Positions 1-12,075 are shown, counted from the stretch's first letter. The stretch is 64,000 nucleotides of DNA from Zasmidium citrigriseum (GCA_002786025.1 NHNW01000027.1:124001-188000), one strand, 5' to 3'. Notes: a model not told the origin generated them from the letters alone. A program made the numbers and translations.

Positions 1-182
1 CCAACGAGCATACTGGCTGTCGTGCATGGCTTGCCTCTGGATACAGACAGTGAGAGACAGAGCTATCAGGGAGATGCAAAGACGACAAAAGATGCCAGTG
101 GAGTACGGGAGATCGATGTTGATGGGTAGCATATACTGAGATCTGCTGTGTCTTTTAAGGCTTACCATGCATTTCATTCCAC

Positions 183-1622
183 TCATTTTCCGACTGCGAA
201 TTCAAAGCCCCATGCGGTAGTCTTGTCCGCATCCGTCTGGTATACTGGGAACGTGACGCTGTTTCCAGAGTACGTGTGCGCATAAGCACCTGAGCGAGCT
301 ATTAGCACTGTTCGCCATACCCTCATCCGCACTGTCGAAGACTTACCGCGATTCGAAGGACCATCCACTCTTCCAAAGTGACCCTTGTCATCGAAGCCCC
401 ATGTCTGAATGGTGAGAGATCCAGATGTCGGCAAGCCAACGGAGCTCAAATTGTTGATGGTGATGTACCAAGTCCCAGTGTTTGTGAGCACGCCGGTCAA
501 GGTTCGAACGGTGCTTGACCCGATAGTCGTGTAGACATCCAAAGTGCCGTCACCGCTGGTAGTCGTCCCCGCTCGGGTTCCCGTCATGTTCCTGTTGTAA
601 TACTTGTACACTTGATACTCTCCATTGCCGTAGTATCCAGTGCCTGTGCATGAATTGACGTCCGTCTTGCCCAACAGACTGGCCATGAAGTCGCGAAGTT
701 GGCATTTGCTGAGCCAATTACCCCTCAATCCGATGGCGTCGTATCTCTCAAGACGGCTGATCCACCATGCTGCGCCAGCAGAGTTCTGTTGATCGAATGT
801 GGCGTATTCGTTGATATTGATCGGTCGCGTTGGTGCGTTGTACTGCTTCAAGAGAGCGTTGAAGTTGGGAATGTCGTTCTTGAGGTCGCCAGGCTCGTCG
901 TGCCAGGCATATTGATCTGGGATGACATTGTCCTGTACAACTCGTGAAAGCCAGTTCTTGAACCACGTGTTGCTGGGTGAGGGCTGCCCTGCTGAAGCTG
1001 GTCCACTGATTTGGACCTGGTTGAGACTGCTGTCCTGACGAAGGCGCTTGTGCGTTCGAACGTAGAGGTCCAGGTACTGGGCCTGCGACCGTGCCCAGAA
1101 GCCAGAGCCATCGGGCTCGTTCCAAATATCCCAGACCAGCCCATTCAACATGTTGTTCTTCTTCAAGTCACTGATGAGTTGATTGAGGAAGTTGTCGTAG
1201 TCGGCCCAGTTGCCGTTGTCACCCGGCCAGACAGTGGATGAATTGGCATGATCCGTGCCCCAAATATCATGCGGCAAGATGATGACTGGAGCACCGTACT
1301 TCCTCGCCGTGATGTAGTTGTTCCTGGTGGAGTTGAATCTCGCATAGTACGCCTGTAGGCCATAAATCCAGCCGCCGGCGTCCAGTTGAGCGCCTCCAAC
1401 GCGAGCGTAGTTGAATCCCATGTCTTGATAGAAGGCATCGGGGATCTGGTTGACGTTTGTGTCCGGGATACCGTAAAGGATGCCGCTGGCTAGGTGCTTC
1501 GGCGAGCCTCGCTTGACAGACAGATCGACGACTGCGGTGTTGCTCGAACTCTGACGGGGCAAGACTGTGCCTCCGAGAGCGAGCCCGGCGTAGAGAGCCA
1601 ACGTCGTGGTGAGGAAACCCAT
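183..1622 (-). CDS. Secreted GH39-like glycoside hydrolase
   Basis: Predicted secreted (beta/alpha)8 glycosidase of clan GH-A, nearest in feel to GH39; the substrate cannot be read from sequence. Coding parts are 1622-347 and 289-183 on the minus strand. A 57-nt GTAAGT...CAG intron (290-346, branch GCTAAT) is a multiple of three and stop-free, so it also reads through in frame. The start is the ATG at 1622, giving MGFLTTTLALYAGLALGG, a good signal peptide; the frame continues upstream only to a TTG. About 460 aa. The likely acid/base Glu is in WNEPDG (about residue 169) and the likely nucleophile Glu in ININEYAT (about 272). A C-terminal beta-rich domain follows. The family call comes from motifs only. 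Confidence 0.85.
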   Translation of the reverse strand: MGFLTTTLALYAGLALGGTVLPRQSSSNTAVVDLSVKRGSPKHLASGILYGIPDTNVNQIPDAFYQDMGFNYARVGGAQLDAGGWIYGLQAYYARFNSTRNNYITARKYGAPVIILPHDIWGTDHANSSTVWPGDNGNWADYDNFLNQLISDLKKNNMLNGLVWDIWNEPDGSGFWARSQAQYLDLYVRTHKRLRQDSSLNQVQISGPASAGQPSPSNTWFKNWLSRVVQDNVIPDQYAWHDEPGDLKNDIPNFNALLKQYNAPTRPININEYATFDQQNSAGAAWWISRLERYDAIGLRGNWLSKCQLRDFMASLLGKTDVNSCTGTGYYGNGEYQVYKYYNRNMTGTRAGTTTSGDGTLDVYTTIGSSTVRTLTGVLTNTGTWYITINNLSSVGLPTSGSLTIQTWGFDDKGHFGRVDGPSNRGKSSTVRMRVWRTVLIARSGAYAHTYSGNSVTFPVYQTDADKTTAWGFEFAVGK

Positions 1623-1705
1623 GGTGCAATGAAGTGATTGTAGACCCAAGGAGCGATAGCGAATCCGATGGGATGAAATACTGAAGGATGCTTCCAGGAT
1701 TGTCG

Positions 1706-1712
1706 TTTTATA
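1706..1712 (-). promoter_or_regulatory. TATA box of the GH39-like gene
   Basis: TATAAAA on the minus strand, about 85 nt upstream of the ATG at 1622. Spacing fits a fungal core promoter. Seen by eye only. Confidence 0.45.
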
Positions 1713-2396
1713 TCCATCCCGACGAGGTAATCCTAGGGTGACTGGCTACAACGAAACTTCAGGAACCCCTCACTCCCCCACGAATAGCCCCAGACTTTCG
1801 TATTTTGTGGGGATCTTCAATGCGTTCGTTTCAAAATCGCGTGTCGTCCAGAACCTTTTGACCCTCTGGAAGCACCGGTGGGTTGTAATCGTCATTCAAA
1901 AATCTCGATGATCGGCTCTCATTCGTGGAAAGTAGGGGTATGCGTGGAGTTCGATGTTGGTCTACAGCTATAGCGCTGTATTTTGTCCGCCCGAATAGTC
2001 ATGTGGTTAAAAACCGAGCTCCGGTGGGAAGTCGTAGCAACCGCCAGAGTATGGACGATTCGACATTTCTAAGGGCCTCGGGTTGGTGTTCGGACTTGGC
2101 CGCCCTACAGTAGGACGTTCACCTCGCCGCCACGTTGAGGCTATCCGAGAGCGAGGGTGTCGCAGACTGGTCCAAGGCAAGTGGATGCACTGCGTAGTCG
2201 TAGGCGGTACCGGGCGAGGGTTGCGTGCTACCGATCGATGTCTGCGTGGTTATGGGGCAAGCTAGGTCTCATGGAGCCTTGCCTGGAGATACGGCGTGGC
2301 GAACCAGCCAATGATAAAGACCAAGACTGCTTCGAGGAAATTGACCGTACTCGAGGTAAGGGCCTGAGTGATCCTGGCCCAGCGCATTGAGAATCG

Positions 2397-2573
2397 CTAG
2401 TCCTCATGAAGCCGCTGGCGGAGAGATCGTTGATTGTCGTTGCCCTCAATCCAGAGCTTGCAGGGTGGCCTGAGGTGGGACATGATGAAGTGTTCGATGC
2501 CTTGATGAATGACATAGACAAGGAGTACAGCGAGTGATAGCTTCTTGGTCAGGTCCTTGTCGCAGTCTGCCAT
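2397..2573 (-). CDS. Possible small ORF (58 aa)
   Basis: ATG at 2573 opens a 58-codon frame (MADCDKDLTKKLSLAVLLVY...) ending in TAG at 2397-2399. The same frame continues past that TAG for about 40 codons with a hydrophobic run (LEAVLVFIIGWF) before a second TAG. The composition looks protein-like, so this could be a small membrane-protein gene or a nonsense-broken relic. No family is recognised and chance is not excluded. Confidence 0.2.
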   Translation of the reverse strand: MADCDKDLTKKLSLAVLLVYVIHQGIEHFIMSHLRPPCKLWIEGNDNQRSLRQRLHED

Positions 2574-3313
2574 GATCGAAAGAGTGTGGGGTTCTTAGGT
2601 AGCTCGAGCGAGTGTAGGTGAGAATGAGTGTAGGTGAGAATATCGTGTCCGCCTCAAAGACGAAGAGGAAAAGCAGAGGCTTGGAGAAGCCAGAGCAAGA
2701 TGTATGCAGTCAATCCGCCGTCGAGGTAAGCACAACGCGGTGCCCTGCACCTTCGCTCATCCTACAATCGCAGTTTCCGACTCTTCAGATACTCATAGTC
2801 CTCCAAATCCTCGTCAACCAACTTCCTCATCCCGCGAAAAAGTTAAAAAGGAAGAAGTGGCTCTCAGAATACTCAATCCCTCCATCAATCATCCAACTCC
2901 ATCTCCAAAAAGACGACAACAATGACGAAAGCAACTGATAGCAATTCACCGAACCCAAACCCCAACCCATGCTTCCCCAAAGATACCCAACAGGACGCAA
3001 CCAATGACATCCCAACAAATTCCCATTTTGACTAACAGATTTCGAAGATGGTTCGGGTTCGCCATACCAGATCAGGTACAAGCAACCTTGGAACCCCAGA
3101 TTTTCCCTGTCGCACGGGAAATTCAGCCTTGGGTAGCCGAGAATGGCGCGAGTGAAGAGAGGGACTTCACCTCTTTCTTTTCGCTTTCACAGGGGATGAT
3201 TCATGACTGAAGAGAGAGTGAGCTGTTGATCAGCTTTTCAATCGGCCCAGTACCAGACGACGGACGAGCGAGGCAGGCAGTCCCAGTTACTGCGTTGCAA
3301 TACGAACGCAAAG

Positions 3314-5107
3314 ATGCGCAGCGGTGACTACGGCACCGACTATGGCGGCGAAGAATGGAAAGGCCACGAATACGGCCTGGACGTCGAAAAGACACACTCC
3401 GTCACCGGATCCCAAGAAATCGACCTCTCAGGCGTCCACCAACTCGAGCGAGGCCTCAAGTCCCGACACATTCAATTCCTAGCCCTCGGCGGCGCAATCG
3501 GGACTGGCCTCTTCGTCGGATCCGGAGCCATCTTGAGCACAGTTGGCCCGGCGCCGCTCTTCATGGCGTATCTGTCCATGATGTTTGTGGTCTGGATCGT
3601 CATGAACGCCCTGGCGGAGATGGTGACCTATCTTCCGCTGAAGGGGATTTCGATTCCGTATTTTGTCAATCGATTCGTGGATTCGAGTTTGGCGTTTGCG
3701 GATGGATGGAATTATTGGTATGCGTATGCCATTCTTGTTGCGGCTGAGGCTACTGCTGGTGCGATCATTATCGAGTACTGGACGACGTCTGTTCCTGCCG
3801 CGGTCTGGATTGCGATTATACTCGTGGTGATCTTGCTGCTGAATATCATCGCGGTTGCGTTCTTCGGAGAGGCGGAGTTCTGGTTTGCTTCCATCAAGCT
3901 GATCACTATCCTCGGTCTCATCATCCTAGGCGTCGTTCTCTTCTTTGGCGGCGGACCGAACCATGATCGACTCGGCTTTCGGTACTGGAAATACCAAGAT
4001 GGATACGGCGCCTTCAAGGAGTATATGGCGCCAGGCAACACTGGAAAGTTCCTCGCCTACTGGACTGCCTTTGTGAGGGCCGGCTTTGCCTTCATCACTT
4101 CCCCGGAGTTGATTGCTCTTGCTGCTGGCGAGACTGTTGCTCCAAGGCGAAACATTCCGAAAGCAGCAAGACGTTTCGTCGTTCGTCTGGCCATCTTCTA
4201 CGGCTTGGGTTCTTTAGTCATCAGCATCATCGTCCCTTCAAATGATCCCAACCTTCTCGGTGCATCGAACGCCAGTGCTTCGCCATTCGTGATTGGAATC
4301 CAAAACGCCGGAATCGACGGTCTCAACCACGTCATCAACGCCGCCATCCTGACCTCAGCCTGGAGCGCCGGAAACGCCTTCTGCTACTCAGGATCCCGTG
4401 TCCTCTACTCCCTGGCCCTCTCCAACCAAGCACCCGCAATCTTCAAAAGCACCACCAAATTCGGTGTTCCATGGGCCGCAGTGCTTGCAACCTGGCTGAT
4501 CGGCTGTCTCGCTTTCTTGAACGTCTCAAACTCTGGAGCCACCGTCTTTACCTGGTTCAGCAACATCAGTACGATTAGCGGACTCATTGCCTGGATCGTG
4601 GCCCTGATCACTTACATCCGCTTCCGCAAGGCGATGATTTTCAACCACATGCTCGACGCTCTTCCTTTCAAGACACCCCTGCAGCCATACGCTTCTTATT
4701 TCATGGTTTTCTTGATCAGCATCCTTACCCTCACGAATGGATTCCAGGTTTTCTTTCCCTCTGAGTGGAATGTTTCGGACTTCCTCGCTGCCTATATCAC
4801 AGTAAGTCCATAGTACATCGACGTTGACTTCATACTTACAACGTTCCAGATCCCAATCTTCCTCGCCTTGTACATTGGCCACAAGGCATACTTCGCCACG
4901 GTCCACGTTGTCAAGGAGCGGTCGTGGAATGGCTCGTTCCAGCCATGGGACATGACCAAAGCATGGTTCGGCGCCTGGAAGTTCGCACACCATCTGAACG
5001 AGATCGATGTCCTCACGGGCAAGCGAGAGATGGACGAACTCGAGAACATGGACGAGCCGCCCATTCCAAAGAACTGGCTCCAAAAAGCGTGGTACTGGCT
5101 TGCATAA
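3314..5107 (+). CDS. Amino-acid permease (APC/YAT family)
   Basis: Plasma-membrane amino-acid/proton symporter of the yeast amino-acid transporter family. Exons 3314-4801 and 4850-5107; the 48-nt GTAAGT...CAG intron falls after ITA-type codons so that ...AAYIT joins IPIFLALYIGHKAYF. About 581 aa, normal for the family, with roughly 12 membrane segments. The first helix holds GGAIGTGLFVGSG, the substrate-backbone loop of APC transporters, and a SAWSAGN motif lies in a later helix. The cytosolic tail (ERSWNGS, NWLQKAWYWLA) resembles general or proline-type permeases. Substrate specificity cannot be assigned from these features. Confidence 0.92.
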
Positions 5108-5243
5108 ATTTCGTAGTGTTAGATATAGTTAGAGACGGTATCCAGCAGGTCTTGGACCAAGTTGCCACCCAAGTGTGAGCATCATGCAGAGACCGCGTCG
5201 ACTTGCTCTTTCTCTGCAACAAGATGACTTCTTGGCCTTTGAA

Positions 5244-5717
5244 TCATTTGCTGATTGCCTTCAAAGCCTTACAAACCTCCGGGAACGTCTCCTCAAATTC
5301 ATCATCAAACTCATCGTACCTCGGCACTCCATCATCCGGGATCTGGTGCCATGCCGGCTTGCTTTTCACGAAGATGTGAATCGTGACTCCCGGCATCTCA
5401 AAATCGCTTTTCACCACGCACCCAGCTGGGATGTGCGTCTTCTCCGGATAGCATTCGTATTCCAAGCTCATCGGCCCGCCGCACTTTCCACAGAAGCCTC
5501 GAGTGGCGATCTCAGATAGCTTGACATGGGTGATGGGACCAGCGAAGGTGAGAGTCGAGCGAGGCACACCCATCCAGGCGATGAAAGGCGCTCCGGAGCT
5601 ACGCTGACACTGGACGCAATAGCAGTAGTCGAGGTGGCTCCCAGGCTGAGTGCTGGTGAAGGTGCTGGCTCCACAGGCACAGCTGCCGGTGATTTCCTTG
5701 TGATCTTGAGAAGACAT
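5244..5717 (-). CDS. GFA-domain protein (CENP-V/GFA fold)
   Basis: Small cytosolic zinc protein of the glutathione-dependent formaldehyde-activating-enzyme-like family. It has 157 aa from the ATG at 5717 (MSSQDHKEITGSCACGAS); the frame is open to 5777 but adds a non-homologous N-terminus. Zinc ligands are visible as CxC (SCACG), CxxC (YCYCVQCQRSSGA) and CxxC (GFCGKCGGPM), the usual two-site pattern. The tail with HIFVKSKPAWHQIPDD is also typical. Most fungal members have no proven substrate, so formaldehyde metabolism should not be assumed. The single exon is convergent with the permease. Confidence 0.9.
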   Translation of the reverse strand: MSSQDHKEITGSCACGASTFTSTQPGSHLDYCYCVQCQRSSGAPFIAWMGVPRSTLTFAGPITHVKLSEIATRGFCGKCGGPMSLEYECYPEKTHIPAGCVVKSDFEMPGVTIHIFVKSKPAWHQIPDDGVPRYDEFDDEFEETFPEVCKALKAISK

Positions 5718-6233
5718 GGTGAATATATTGGTATCAGGTGAGGTCATCAAGGTGGTTGGTAACACGTGCAGTTTCAAGGTTATAAGTGAATGATTGGTTG
5801 GGGGCTAACTTTGCGGAGATTTGTTTCGTGGCGCTTCATGTGCCGTATCTGGAGGAAAACGTGGCGATCTTGATGTGGCGTCCAACGACCCTTGGCGCTG
5901 CAGGAACCGGCTCCGGAGCGTGTCGCTGACAACGCGTGGTGCTGCTGAGGTGAAGTTTGCGACGCTTCTGGCTGCTGAATGAAGAGACCGCCGTCACGCG
6001 CGCGCCTGAACGAGCTGCTGCTGGAGCTGGAGCGCTGTGCCGCAACAGCGACCGCCGTGACACAGCATACTTAACCCTGGTCTCGTCGGCTACACACTCA
6101 TTTGGCCTTGTTTGCGACTCAGGGGGGCAATAACTCGAAGGCGTATGGGCAGCCGGACTACCCACATCACGCCATCCACCAGCATCCATATCCATACCCT
6201 CGGCGTCTATTGACTCTACCCGGCCCGGTCACC
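5718..6233. other. Divergent promoter region
   Basis: About 515 bp between the GFA gene and the sulfatase. A TATAA-like site (minus strand, near 5778) lies about 60 nt upstream of the GFA ATG. The sulfatase reading frame is open upstream to 6102, but the signal-peptide Met at 6234 is preferred. No other gene seen. Confidence 0.4.
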
Positions 6234-8151
6234 ATGCTTTTCCGGCATCTCACAGCCTTACTGGCGCTGGCCGCCGTCCGGGTTGCCGCCGATGCCAAGC
6301 CCAATGTCGTCCTGATCATGACCGACGACCAAGACAAGCACCTCGACTCCATGTCCGTCATGCCCAACGTCAACAGTCTTATCGGCGAGCAAGGAGTGAC
6401 ATACGACAACCACTACTGCACAGTCGCCTGGTGTTGTCCCTCGAGGGTCAATCTGCTCACTGGACGAGCCGCTCACAACACCAATGTCACGACTCTCAAC
6501 CTGCCATATGGTGGCTGGCCGAAGTTCCTCAAGGAAGGTTTGAACGACAACTGGCTACCCACTTGGATCTCTGCTGCTGGTGCGAGGACGTATTATCTCG
6601 GCAAGCTCATGAATACGTACCAACACAACAATTGGCATAAGCCTTACCCGAAGGGCTGGACGAACAGTTCCTTCCTCGTCGATCCGAACACCTATGAGTA
6701 CTTTAATTCGACGTGGACGAATGGCGATGGCAAGTCGCCTTTGACCAACTACAAGGGCGAGCACACGACGAATATCACTGAGCGAAAGGCACTTGAGTTC
6801 ATTGATGATGCTGCCGATTCGGGAGAGCAGTTCTTCTTGATGATCGCGCCAGGTCAGTAGATTCCAATGCCATATGACTAGACACTGCTAACAGATGTAG
6901 TTGCTCCGCACGCCCAAATGCTAGGCTGGGGTGCTCCTCAAGCGCCTCCACCGCCGCCTGCTGAGTTCAAAGATTCCTTCTCAGACCGCATCGCACCGAG
7001 AACACCCAACTTCAATCCCAATGTGCCGAGGTGAGAATAATACGTGGTGATGTACATGGTGTAGATCTGACCGTTCCTAGTGGAGCATCTTGGGTGCTCA
7101 ACATGCTGAAGCAAACCGACGCAAAGGTAGCTAAGAACGACGAGTGGTACCGTGACCGACTGCGAAATCTGGCTGGTGTCGATGCAATGGTCTACAGCAT
7201 CATCTCAAAGCTATCTGCCAGAGACCTGCTCGACAACACAGTAAGTCCAAAACCCAACCTCCACATCACCACCCCTCTAACCCCCACCCCCAGTACATGA
7301 TCTACACAACCGACAACGGCTTCCACATCGGCAACCACCGCCTAAACCCAGGAAAACGCTGCGGCTTCGAAGAAGACATCAACATCCCCCTCCTAATCCG
7401 GGGCCCCAACATGCCGCGCAACCTCACAACAAACATAACAAACTCCCACACCGACATCGCCCCGACAATCCTCTCCATGATGAACATCGACCTCCGCGAC
7501 GACTTCGACGGCCAACCCATCGCCATAACCGAACCGGACCTGACCAACTCGACCAAATACGAACACGTCAACGTCGAGTTCTGGGACTCCCCCGGCACGC
7601 ACCCGTGGGGTAGCGAACACGTCAAAGATGGCGATGAAGATGGCACGCCGGATGTGTATTACAATAATACGTATAAATCCCTGCGGATCAATTCTTTCGG
7701 GCAGCAGTTTTATTATTCGGTTTGGTGCACGGGCGAGAAGGAGTTCTACGATATGAATGCGGATTATTATCAGATGAATAATATGCTCCGCGCGATGAAT
7801 GGACCGCCGGAGAATATTCAGTACTTCGATCGACCATACGACCAACTCATCAGCCGGCTGGATGCGCTGCTCATGGTGCTGAAGAGCTGTAAGCAGGATT
7901 CTTGTCGGGATCCTTACTCGGTGCTCTTTCCGAAGGAGGATGTGAGGAATCTGACGGCGATGATGGATAAGAAGTATGATAAGTACTTTGAGGAGGCGCC
8001 GAAGGTGCAGTTCGTCACCTGCTACACTGGACACATCGAGCAATTGGAGGGACCGGTAGAGATCAAGGCTTTTGGGTCCGCGCATAGACATGGGGTTTCT
8101 GGTTTTGGTCTTGCATTGGTGGTGTTTGGATGGTGTTTGTTTTGGCTTTGA
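6234..8151 (+). CDS. Secreted arylsulfatase
   Basis: Secreted type-I sulfatase cleaving sulfate esters with a formylglycine cofactor. Exons 6234-6852, 6901-7030, 7081-7240 and 7294-8151; all introns are GT-AG and 48-53 nt, and phases sum to 588 codons. Start MLFRHLTALLALAAVRVAA is a signal peptide. Metal ligands appear as MTDDQD, the formylglycine site is CCPSR followed by LLTGR, and YTTDNGFHIGNHR carries the second metal-binding set. Many N-x-S/T sites support secretion. The C-terminus ends in a hydrophobic run after a short spacer, which might be a GPI signal. It resembles fungal aryl- or N-acetylglucosamine-sulfatases; the substrate is unknown. Confidence 0.93.
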
Positions 8152-8219
8152 GATACACATAGAGCGCGGGTTCTCTGGGGCTGTACATAGAGCATGGCGA
8201 TACATAGCGTTGCATTGCA

Positions 8220-9220
8220 TTAGTTGAAGTCTTTTGTATCGAGCTCGTTGGTCTGGGCGTTAAAGAGGACGTTGGCCATGTCGTCGATTGTTTTGGGCTT
8301 TCGTCCGAGCAGTCTTTCGAGTGTCGGGTCGAGGTAGTCCATTTCGCCGTTGGCGAATGCCTTGCCCCATGTCGTCCAGGCAGAGAGGAAGGCTTCTTGT
8401 TCTGGAGGCAAGAAGCCTCTCTTCTTGTGATATTCGATCGCTTCCTTTGCGCCGACTTTTCGGAACGCAACCTTCGGTCTGTTCGTGTAAGTTGTATACT
8501 TGTCCACGACATCCTGAGCGGTCAACAACTCCGGTCCGGTAAGTGCAACTGATCGATTGACATAGTCTCTCTGTACATCAATTCAGTCAGCCCTCGATGT
8601 CAAACCCCTTGCGACAAGAACGATGAACTCACGCAATTCGCAACAACATACGCCGTCGCCTCTCCCAAATCATCCCTATCCGCCCACGAAAGCGGCCCAT
8701 CATTCGCCACAACCACCTCCTTAATATCCTGCCCAACTTGAATGAATCCCGCAAAGTTATTCCACAAATGCGCATATGGTGCCTCTCTCACAATCGTCCA
8801 GTTCAACCCACGAGCCTTCAGATACTTCACAGTATTGATATGAGCCCACATAACGCTAGCCTCACTCTTCTCTCCATCCCTCCCACCAAAGACGAGGGAT
8901 GTGTAGATGACATGTTTGATACCGGCTTTCTTCGCTGCATCGATGCAATTCTTGTGCAGTTCGTATCGCTCCTCGCCAACGCTGCGGAAGGAAGTCAGGT
9001 AGAGAACTTCGGCGCCGCGGTAGGATTGCAGGAGGCTTTCTGGCTTCGTCATATCGCCGTAGCGGATCTCAATGCCTGCGTCGCGGGCGGCTTGGTGTTT
9101 TGAGGACGAAGGGCTGCTGGAGGAGATTATGATTGAGGATGGGGGGATGAGGTTTTGCTTGAGAATGGTGTCGAGCATGGGCTTGCCGAGGCCGCCTGTG
9201 GTGCCGGTGAGGACGATCAT
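8220..9220 (-). CDS. NmrA-like NAD(P)-binding protein
   Basis: Atypical short-chain dehydrogenase of the NmrA/HSCARG type, which bind NAD(P) as redox sensors or act as quinone reductases. Exons 9220-8633 and 8570-8220; the intron 8571-8632 is GTGAGT...CAG. 312 aa. The N-terminal TGTTGGLGKPMLD is the dinucleotide-binding loop. YLTSFRSVGEERYELHKNCIDAAKKAG and the downstream WTIVREAPYAHLW region match the family layout, as does the C-terminal lid (ANVLFNAQTNELDTKDFN). It is convergent with the sulfatase. Substrate or regulatory partner is unknown. Confidence 0.88.
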
Positions 9221-9655
9221 GTTTGGGATATGGGTGATGGTATTGCGAAGTGCTGTGAATGGGCTTGAAGAGATGTCTTGCGTAGTGGAACATGCAAGAC
9301 CTTTTCAATCAGCGAGCGCAATGTCATCGTGCCTGGACATCTTAGCCTGAAGTCCTTCATTGTCCGAATCTGGCAACTTTGGAAATCCAACGACAAATCA
9401 ATGCCAGATGGGCCAAGAAGATCATGGAAAGATGAAAATAAGCATCTGGCTTCCAGCGGCAAGTGTCGAAAAAGTAATTCGACTGAAGTTTACCCTTTGG
9501 TCTGTAGCGTCGTCAAAGATGGCCCGGGAGACAGTCTTTGGTTTCTGGAGCGCCAGCGCAAGCTGCACGAAGGCCGAAGGAGTCCAATTGATCGCTGAGC
9601 GTCGCCGATTGACTCCATTTCTTCGAAATAGGCTCTCTTTACCACTCCCATCCCA
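9221..9655. other. Intergenic region
   Basis: 435 bp holding the NmrA-like gene promoter and the 3' end of the STAND gene. No further gene is supported. Confidence 0.4.
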
Positions 9656-12075
9656 TTACTTGTGACCCCCAAACAAGATCTCGAAATCTTGGCTCTCATC
9701 CGCCACGAAAGGCTTATATCCCACCTCTTTCGCCTCGACCAGCATCCTCAAATGCTGGACTTCCGGAGGCAGGACCAGATGAATGAATCCCAAATCTTTT
9801 GCGAAATTGTCGAAAAGCGCCGCATAAGATTCCATATTAGATGGCTTCACAAGCTCGACGACATCTCGCATACGCTCGACTCCGATTCCTGCATACATGG
9901 ATCGCTTCGCGCCGGCCAGGTAGATTCTACCTAGCGATAGTCCCACGTCAAAATTTGCACCTGCTTGTTTCAGGAGGATATTAGGCAGTTCTCGTTGTCG
10001 TAGAAAGTCTCTTGCTGTGCGATGGATGAAGGCGATCTTTTCAGATTGGACTTCCAGAAGATCGGCACATCGAGCATCGATGTATCTGCTCAGGCTCTCT
10101 ATTTGCATGCTTCTTTGGACCTCATCAATTTCATCGGGATCCGTTTCCCAGGGATTGGGGCAATTGTGAATAGTCGTAGCATCGCAGATGTGCGGGCACT
10201 TGGGGCCGAAGACGAGCCAGCCAGCACAAGTGGTGCCTTTAATACTGATCAAGTCCGCATTGTCCTTGATGTCCTGGTCGCGTGGCGGGACTACAACGGC
10301 GTAATCAGGGGCGGTGGTCTCTCTTTCGATGCAGCGAGGTGCCCATACTGGTAGCCCGGCTTCCGCGGATATTGCCGTGAGCATGATACGAGCGGATGTC
10401 AAGAGGTAGACGTCCTCAATCCGGTCGAACATCCGTTGGAAGTATCCATCCAGATCAGTCGGATATGAATCCAGTCTTCTCTCTAGTGTCTCGAGGTCGT
10501 CATCGTTCCCCAATCCTCGCAGTAACGAACGCACAACCAGTCGAACCCAAAGGAAGACCCCTTCAGCCCTTTGTGAAATGTTTTCGATGAGGTCCCGCCA
10601 CTGTGTCGGATGTCTGCTGTGCAGCGGATGAGCGTATAGATTGTTTGACATCTTGTCATGTATGTAAGCCTTGATGTCGCGTTGGGTGAGGTCTTGTACT
10701 GCTATCTGTCCATCAGTACGTTCATGATACGCTCGCGTGAAGACATTCCGTGGTCTGCTAGAGACGCAGAGCTTGATGGAAGGACTGTCAGCAAGGATGC
10801 TCAGTAATTCGATGAGATCGATGTGCTCCTCAGTATTCTCGTCCAGACCGTCGATGAAGAAGCACAACCGTACGCCCTGGTTCTTTTGTAGACTGACAGC
10901 CTTGATGGTCTCAAAGAGCTCGGCTTGAGTCCACCGCAGTCCATAGTGGCTCAGATGGTTACTCCGAAAGCGCTCTGGCATGGCTTGGATAGCCACCTCT
11001 GGACATTGGAATATGATGTGGACGAGGATGGTACGGAGTAGCCCAAGGCGTGACCTCTGCAATGAGCTCCCAGCGTTCCAAAAGTAGTGGTCGGCAATGA
11101 TTAAGTCATCGTTTCCGGCCCACTTGCGAAGTAGCTCTTCGGTGCGTGGATGTCTCATAAGGAACTTCATCAAGGTAGATTTGCCGGACCCTGGCTTTCC
11201 TGTAATCCAGAACATGCCTGTTTCCAATGTGAGCTACGTATTCAATCTGGCTGGCCTCATGGTCTCGTGGACATACCATCTTTCTCCACTGCCCATTTCT
11301 CGAAACTCAAGTTATTGTTCTCAAATATCCACTTGAATGTGTCTTCGTGTGCTTCCGAGATGTCGTCTTTCCTACTGTGCATTACGTCGAAACTCAATGT
11401 CTTGAGTACTCGTTGACATGCCGATATCAACTTGGCCTGCTGGGCCATCCCATCTAGGCTTGAGATGACGTTCTTCGCGGTAGTTCTTTCCTCGAATGTC
11501 TTGGCGTGGGTCTGTGTCTGTTTCACGATCAAAGCGGTGAGCTTTTCGTATGATGCAATACGTTCGGCACGTTCATCCTGCAATGTCTTCTCGATGTCCT
11601 TCAAAGACCGCAGGACTGTGGACGAAGATGCCTTGTGGTGCATGGACAAATTCAAGATCAGTTGCTGTTGCAAGTCTTTCATCCTACTCTCGACTTTCTT
11701 GAGATCCTTTTCTTTCCATAGGCCCTTGACATATCGACATGCAGCGGTACGCCTGCGCTTGGCCGGCCTTTCTCCATTGGCACCAGTATTTGAGTCGGCC
11801 AGGGACAGATTTGAAAGCATAGATGATAACTCCTGGGACGCATCTTGGGTGGATAGAGCGAGCTCATGAAGCTGCTTCTCTGCTGCGCTATCTGCATCGC
11901 TTTCGATCTCGCTGCAGAGTCGGAGGTTGGCCTGGAGGAGTGTCTCGAGGTGATCGAAGTCCGCAGTAGTGCCGGTGTCCACGAGCTCGCGTATCTTCGA
12001 ACATGTCGTAAAGCCGAAGTCCACCAGCTGCACCACGTTGACGGCCAGGCTCAGAGACGTCAATGGATCCAGCAT
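9656..12075 (-). CDS. STAND NTPase with NACHT domain (fungal NLR-like)
   Basis: Cytosolic signal-transducing ATPase of the STAND class, the group that includes fungal allorecognition and cell-death proteins. Exons 12075-11277 and 11217-9656; the intron 11218-11276 (GTATGT...CAG) joins AVEKD-G to MFWITGKPGSGKST. 786 aa. Residues 1-200 form a helical N-terminal domain beginning MLDPLTSLSLAVNVVQLVDFG, as in fungal STAND N-terminal domains. The P-loop GKPGSGKST is near residue 272 and Walker B is CFFIDGLDE. A winged-helix-like region and tail follow, with no ankyrin, WD or TPR repeats, so the sensor part is short or absent. Start chosen at 12075 because the upstream frame opens only with GTG. Confidence 0.88.

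Larger units (their letters stand above)
1623..3313. other. Divergent intergenic region
   Basis: About 1.7 kb between the divergently transcribed glycosidase and permease. It must hold both promoters. Apart from the small minus-strand ORF listed at 2397-2573, I see no convincing coding frame. The stretch just 5' of the permease is rich in CAA and AAG triplets and polypurine tracts. Confidence 0.5.

Noticed and set aside
1925..2390. Plus-strand ORFs upstream of the permease
   Set aside because: They are short, use Arg/Gly-rich codons typical of shadow frames, and have no motif.
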